From: Isoetes taiwanensis
Lineage: Eukaryota > Streptophyta > Lycopodiopsida > Isoetales > Isoetaceae
Length of the DNA stretch: 64,000 bases
NCBI GenBank assembly: GCA_021234155.1
Contig: JAJEKV010000113.1
Location: 250,001-314,000 of the forward strand
Direction of reading: 5' to 3'
Shown here: in pieces, positions 58,402-64,000 of the stretch
Position numbering within the stretch: position 1 is the stretch's first letter
How the letters are laid out: each line of letters begins with the position of its first letter
The notes under the pieces: model-generated
What the model was told of the DNA's origin: nothing
Seen by the model: the letters and a program-made list of their open reading frames with translations, nothing else
Database searches by the model: none
Translations under genes and position numbers: made by a program

Positions 58402-59208
58402 TCGAGTTTTATTCAGTTGCACTTGAGACATGGCCGAAAGCCGCAGCTTGAAAACAAGAAGCAATAGAAACCGGCGAAATGGGGTTTGGATTTACCGAGG
58501 CGTGCTTTCCTACCAGCTCCTCTCTCCGAGGGCAAATGCCAATGCCTCCCTTCCTAACCCGGTTCCCCTATCCGAATCGCTGAATTCTCCATTCAAGTAA
58601 CTTGCTTCGAGCAGGCTCAAAAATTCAAGATCCGTCCGGAGAACATATCAAACCGCAAAGTGTCCTGCAGTCGACCATGTAGAAACCCAAGTGTTTTGTC
58701 GTTCGGGCAGTACAAAGACTCCGGAATGGAAATTTGACTTCGCCATGTCGTCCGAAACAACGAAATTACTCTGGGGACCAGGTTACATGGTCATTTTTTG
58801 CAGCAAAAGAAACACGAACCCTCTATATGGCAGTATTCCGCACCCTCCGCAAAGGCCAATTCACTACGAACGTGTTGGACATGAGCTACTTTGGCGCTTC
58901 CTGGAGCAGGGGTGGTCTTCTGCCCACGAAACTTGGTCTCCAGGGTAATGTCGATGTTTTGAGTCCGCTTGCGCAGTCGATCACGCCCCGGGGTGGGAGA
59001 GTTGCCCGTCCGTGGCCAGGGACCTTCCAGAGAAGACCTTTGGGTCGAACTTCTTCTGGAAGGTTTTATGGCTCCGTCTTCTGGCGTCAACGCCCTCCCA
59101 CTACCTCATGACATTGTGCAAGATCCTGGTCCAATCTGACTAGGGTATGGCCTCCAAAACGTAAACCTTGTGTGTTGCTAGGTTATTGTAGGGTTTACGT
59201 TATGGAGG
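58402..59208 (+). repeat. Array unit, + orientation (3)
   Basis: A unit of about 807 bp ending in hairpin 59151-59208. A 125-codon + frame (58734-59111) starting near the ATGTCGTCCGAAAC motif is open here. Equivalent frames exist in other units but are broken in some. Confidence 0.9.
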
Positions 59209-60519
59209 TCGAGTTTTATTCAGTTGCACTTGAGACATGGCCGAGAAGCTGTAGTTGAAAACAAGAAGCAATAGAAACTGACGAAATGGGGTTTGGATTT
59301 ACCGAGGCAGGAGGCATTGGCATTTGCCCTCCCGGAGGAGCACTGGTAGGAAAGGTCCATACTAATCTTGTACAGACTAGCTAGTTTTATTACTTTGTTT
59401 AAGGCCCATACTAGACTAATCTTGTACAGACTAGCTAGTTTATCCCACTACCTTGCGGCCGCCAAAGTGGAGGACACGTATAGGCTTTTAAGTTCTACCA
59501 CGTTGGGGATCATCATCGTATACCCCCAATAACCAACTCCCAAAGATAAACATACATTGGCAAGGTTTGAACCCATGACCAAATGCACATTTATTTTGGC
59601 ATTATTAGGCACATACCAACTCACCACACATCCGTTGGGCAAAACTTTTGCCTTACATGCACACTTTGTAGGCAGGATTTAATCCCGCCTTAGGAAGTCT
59701 AGGTCCTAGGGGCAACTCTAGGGGCATGGCTTTTTAGCCTCACCATCCTAGTGCCACCTACCATAGTCCCATTGTTTTTTTATTACTTTGTTTAAGGTCC
59801 ATACTAAACTAATCTTGTACAGACTAGCTAGCTTATCCCACTGCCTTGTGGCAGCCAAAGTGGAGGACACGTATAGGCTTTTAAATTCTACCACGTCGGG
59901 GATCATCATCGTATAACCCCAGTAACCAACTCCCAAAGATAAACATACATTGGTAAGGTTTGAACCCTATTTATTTTGGCATTACTAGGCCTATACCAAG
60001 TGTTTTGTCGTTCGGCAGTACAAAGGCTCCGGAATGGAAATTTGACTTCGCCATGTCGGCCGAAACAGCGAAATTACCCTGGGGACCAGGTTACACGGTC
60101 ATTTTTTGCAGCAAAAGAAACACGAACCCTCTACATGGCAGTATTCCGCACCCTCCACTAAGGCCAATTCACTACGAACGTGTTGGACATGAGCTACTTT
60201 GGTGCTTCCTGGAGCAGGGGTGGTCTTTTGCCCACGAAACTTGTGTCTCCAGGGTAATGTCGATGTTTCGAGTCCGTTGGCCAGAGTCGATCACGCAGCC
60301 CGGGTGGGAGAGTTGCCCGTCCGGTGGCGAGGACCTTCCGCAGAGGACCTTTGGGTCGAACTTCTTCTGGAAGGTTTTATGGCTCCGTCTTCTGGCGTCA
60401 ACGCCCTCCCACTACCTCATGACATTGTGCAAGATCCTGGTCCAATCTGACTAGGGTATGGCCTCCAAAACGTAAACACTGTACGTTGCTAGGTTATTGT
60501 AGGGTTTACGTTATGGAGG
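59209..60519 (+). repeat. Array unit, + orientation (4), interrupted by an insertion
   Basis: The unit begins normally after the hairpin. It is interrupted at about 59345-59995 and resumes at CAAGTGTTTTGTCGTTCGG to end in hairpin 60462-60519. About 300 bp of the unit are replaced. Confidence 0.85.
59345..59995. repeat. Insertion in the array with an internal direct duplication
   Basis: Two direct copies (about 59375-59600 and 59795-59995) share CTAATCTTGTACAGACTAGC, AAAGTGGAGGACACGTATAG and ATACATTGGCAAGGTTTGAA-type ends. The AGGTTTGAACCC is B-box-like, suggesting a SINE-like origin. No terminal inverted repeats were seen. Confidence 0.7.
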
Positions 60520-61330
60520 TCGAGTTTTTTTCAGTTGCACTTGAGACATGGCCGAGAAGCTGCAGTTGAAAACAAGAAGCAATAGAAACTGACGAAATGG
60601 GGTTTGGATTTACCGAGGCAGGCTTTCCTACCAGTGCTCCTCCGGGAGGGCAAATGCCAATGCCTCCCTTCCCGGAACCCGGTTTCCCTATCCGACCGTT
60701 GAATTCTCCATTCAAGTAACTTTCTTCGAGCAGGCTCAAAAAAAATCAAGATCTGTCCGGGAGAACATATCAAACCGCAAAGTGTCCTGCAGTCGACCAT
60801 GTAGAAACCCAAGTGTTTTGTCGTTCGGGCAGTACAAAAGCTCCGGAATGGAAATTTGACTTCGCCATGTCGTCTGAAACAACGAAATTACTCTGGGGAC
60901 TAGGTTACACGGTCATTTTTTGCAGCAAAAGCAACACGAACCCTCTACATGGCAGTATTTCGCACCCTCCGCGAAGGCCAATTCACTACGAACGTGTTGG
61001 ACATGAGCTACTTTGGCGTTTCCTGGAGCAGGGGTGGTCTTCTGCCCACGAAACTTGGTCTCCAGGGTAATGTCGATGTTTCGAGTCCGTTGGCGAGTCG
61101 GATCACGCCCTGGGGTGGGAGAGTTGCCCGTCTGTGGCCAGGGAACTTCCAGAGAGGACCTTTGGGTCGAACTTCTTCTGGAAGGTTTTATGGCTCCATC
61201 TTCTGGCGTCAACGCCCTCCCACTACCTCATAACATTGTGCAAGATCCTGGTCCAATCTGACTAGGGTATGGCCTCCAAAACATAAACCCTGTGTGTTGC
61301 TAGGTTATTGTAGGGTTTACGTTATGGAGG
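60520..61330 (+). repeat. Array unit, + orientation (5)
   Basis: A unit of about 810 bp with all landmarks, ending in hairpin 61273-61330. It forms the left arm of the second large inverted repeat. Confidence 0.9.
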
Positions 61331-62640
61331 TCGAGTTTTATTCAGTTGCACTTGAGACATGGCCGAAAGCGCAGTTGAAAACAAGAAGCAATAGAACCAC
61401 GAAATGGGGTTTGGATTTCATCGACGCAGGCTTTCCTACCAAAGTGCTCCTCCCGGAGGGCAAATGCCAATGCCTCCCCGCCCCAAATCCAAACCCCATT
61501 TCGCCGGTTTCTTGCTTGTTTTCAACCGCAGCCTTTCGCCATGTCTCAAGTGCAACTCGAATAAAACTCGACCTCCATAACGTAAACCCTACAATAACCT
61601 AGCAAGGCAATGTGGTTTACGCTTTTGGAGGCCATACCCCAGTCGATTGGACCAGGATCTTGCACAATGTCATGAGGTAGTGGGAGGGCGCTGACGCCGT
61701 AAGATCTGAGCCATAAAATCTTCCGTATAGAAGTTCACCCAAAGGTCCTCTCTCTCGAAAGTCCCCTCGCCATGGATCCGCAACTCTCCCACCCCTCGAA
61801 CCGGATCTTACTCCGCCAAGGGACTCAAACATTGACATTACCCCGAGACCAAGTTTCAAGAGCGTAAGACCACCCCCGCCCAGAAGCGCCAAAGTAGCTC
61901 ATGTCCAACACGCTCAGAGTGAATTGGCCTTTAGCGGAGGGTGCGGAATACCGCCATGTAGAGGGTTCGTGTTTTTTGCTGCAAAAATGACCATGTAACT
62001 TGGTTTCCGTGGTAATTTCATTGCTTTGGACGACATGGCAAAGTCAAATCTCCATTCCGGAGCCTTTGTAATCGCCTCGAACGACAAAACACTTGGGTTT
62101 CTACACCTGGCCGACCGCGATGACACTTTTGCGGTTTGATACGCTCTCCCGCATGCATCTTGAATTTTTGAGCCTGCTCGGCAAGTTACTTGAATGGAGA
62201 ATTCAACGGTCGGATAGGGAAACCGGTTCCCGAAGGGAGGCATTGGCATTTGCCCTCCGTGAGGAGCACCGTAGGAAAGCCCGCCTCTAAATCCAAACCC
62301 CATTTCGCCGGGCTTATTGCTTGTTTTCGATCGCAGCCTTCTCGACCATGTCTCAAATGCAACTGAATAAAACTCGACCTCCATAACGTAAACCCTACAA
62401 TAACCTAGCAATGCACAGGGTTTACGTTTTGGAGGCCAAAACGTGGTCGACTTCTTTGATAACTAGGTGGACCATTTCTAAACATGCATGGGGAGCCATG
62501 AGAACTGAAATAACAGAGTTTCGATCTAGTCGCCAATCCGAGTGACCCCAAACAATTTTGCTACTGCATAAGGCGCTCTACACCTTTAATTGCAAAACTA
62601 GGAGGAGAATAAATCAAAACCCCATTCTTGCAATTTCTAC
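61331..62640 (-). repeat. Array part 3: orientation switch near 61483 and minus units
   Basis: After a partial + unit (61331-61482) the sequence switches to the minus strand at AAATCCAAACCCCATTTCGC (61485). It runs through hairpin 61572-61631, a full minus unit, hairpin 62378-62435 and a tail (to about 62640). The tail is homologous to the right half of the first palindrome (54770-55000). With unit 5 it makes a second large inverted repeat with arms of up to about 0.8 kb. Confidence 0.85.
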
Positions 62641-63555
62641 TGCCTCATGTTTTCAACAGCAGCTGCTCGACCATGTCCCAAGTGCAACGAGCCAAAGTGT
62701 CTTAGGAGTCTTAACAGTTGTTTGCTTGTTGCATAAGTTGTCTAAGATATTATGATTCTTCATACAGTCATGTCTTTGATACAAAGTTTTCTATGGAGAT
62801 TATAACCTGTAAAAAAAGGAAGAAAGCACTTACAGCAGAACTCCAGCAAGATTGCCATTTAAACAAGAATAAAGGCCCTTAAGAGATAATCTTTCCACCC
62901 AATTCAGCTGCCTGCAAAAACCTACATATGTATAATGCAATATCATCCATAAGCATATTGAGAAATCCTCAAACGAAGTATCTTAAAAAAGGAAGTTACA
63001 ATGAGAAAGAATCTTAAAAAACGAAGTATCTTAAAATAAGATAGTTAGGCATTACCCACTAATCTAAATACGAAGAAAGTTAGTGGATAAGACTACAACA
63101 GGTTACGGTTACGGTTACGGTAGGCTGAACTTTCCCTATAGGACACGAGCAACTAATTTTCACCATCGTCTAGATAAATCACGCTAAGTCTAGACCGAGA
63201 AAATAATTTCAGATAAACAAATTAAGTAGTGCCAAATGGATAGTTAACTGTTTCAAATAGGAATTGTCAATTCTATTGCATCCATACTCCTTAGGAAGCT
63301 TAGTCAATGATTTAAAGGATTCCTATGCAGAAGTATGACAAAGATATTCTGATGCAATTGTTTGGAATTGGGGAGCTGCCAAACTATAATGTCTAGCCAC
63401 TAGTTTAGAGGATTACCATGCAGAGGAGCTCTGATACCTTCGTGCACATGATTCGGAAGCAAGGTTTTCCCGAGCAAGGTTTTTCCCGAGTTTGTGTTTA
63501 GGTTTAAGGTGTTAGCTGTGGTATTTTGCTCGATGGCTCCAACAATTACATCTCT
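62641..63555. other. Unassigned AT-rich sequence
   Basis: No gene. A short (GGTTAC)3 run lies at 63101-63121. Confidence 0.4.
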
Positions 63556-63556
63556 A

Positions 63557-63674
63557 ATTCTTAGTGCAAATCGTCTAAGTGCAATAAGTTATCTTGTTTT
63601 TCAAAGAACCATTGGATTCTTAGTGCAAATCGTCTAAGTGCAATAATTTATCTTGTTTTTCAAAGAACCATTAC
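63557..63674 (+). repeat. 59 bp tandem duplication
   Basis: ATTCTTAGTGCAAATCGTCT plus AAGTGCAATAA(G/T)TTATCTTG and TTTTTCAAAGAACCATT, two copies. Confidence 0.95.
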
Positions 63675-63788
63675 ATTCTTAGAAAGAACCATTGGATAAG
63701 ATAAATTAGATACAATTAAAACCATTGGATGACGTGGATAACTATTGGATCGTCTATAGCGAACCTTAGTACCAACTAGATATAGGCA

Positions 63789-64000
63789 TGATTTAATGGT
63801 GTTCCACTAATGATATCCAAAATGGGGGGATAATGTTAGGATAGTGCGTAGTCTTGCCATTTTATAATGCTTGGGGATTTGTTGCAATGGTCCTATTCCC
63901 CATAAACAATTATATCTCAAATTCTTAATGGTCTAAATTATACCAAGATGTAGGAACGGTTTAATGGTGTTCCACTAATGATATCCAAAATGGGGGAATA
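63789..64000 (+). repeat. Direct repeat at the window end, 169 bp apart
   Basis: TTTAATGGTGTTCCACTAAT plus GATATCCAAAATGGGGG occurs near 63790-63828 and again near 63960-63998, where the window ends. The spacing suggests the start of a tandem repeat or element that continues beyond the window. Confidence 0.85.

Noticed and set aside
63101-63121. (GGTTAC)3 as a telomere-like repeat
   Set aside because: The plant telomere unit is TTTAGGG; three units of a different hexamer are just a short microsatellite.

Overview
The window reads as nuclear DNA of a land plant with a large, repeat-dominated genome. The support is GT-AG introns, SAUR genes, a D-type cyclin fragment, a PLS-class pentatricopeptide (PPR) relic, a Helitron, Ty3/gypsy and LINE relics, and tRNA-derived SINEs. 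The PPR relic has the wording (SLKAC..., DKGR...) that I associate with the expanded PPR families of ferns, so a fern is my best guess. That is an inference; another seed-free plant is possible. I see no rRNA, no intact tRNA, no CRISPR and no organelle DNA. Only two genes look intact, and both are small auxin-responsive SAUR genes.

Layout. 1-12 kb: decayed retroelement sequence, starting with a frameshifted Ty3/gypsy reverse transcriptase, followed by a GC-richer block of uncertain origin at 7.5-11.6 kb. 12.0-18.5 kb: a candidate LTR element. Two related ~0.9 kb terminal repeats enclose a 1.8 kb almost pure pyrimidine tract. A LINE fragment sits in the 3' repeat, and the whole is bracketed by unusually long (~125 bp) direct repeats. 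18.5-24 kb: a decayed LINE reverse transcriptase, a purine tract and microsatellites. 24.03-28.78 kb: a candidate Helitron with decayed gene-like pieces inside. 28.8-45.8 kb is the gene-bearing island. It holds an unrecognised small multi-exon gene (minus), SAUR 1 (minus), a cyclin D pseudogene (minus), SAUR 2 (plus), and a DDI1-type aspartic protease pseudogene (minus) whose 5' end is replaced by a PPR pseudogene. 40-47 kb also carries three copies of a SINE-like family, partly arranged as a foldback. 48-53 kb holds a decayed coding relic, a cluster of G-box repeats and a few weak exon candidates.

53-62.6 kb is the most structured part. It is an array of ~800 bp units in both orientations, each carrying a short hairpin (AACGTAAACCC / GGGTTTACG). 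Two places form large inverted repeats, centred near 54.76 kb and 61.48 kb, and a 19 bp minisatellite lies at 56.1-56.9 kb. 62.6-64 kb has short tandem and direct repeats only.

The genes do not form a pathway. The two SAURs are expected to act in auxin-driven growth, and SAUR 1 has two TGTCGG elements just upstream. The cyclin D and DDI1 copies keep their splice sites but carry stop codons, so they look like recently dead duplicates whose working copies should exist elsewhere.
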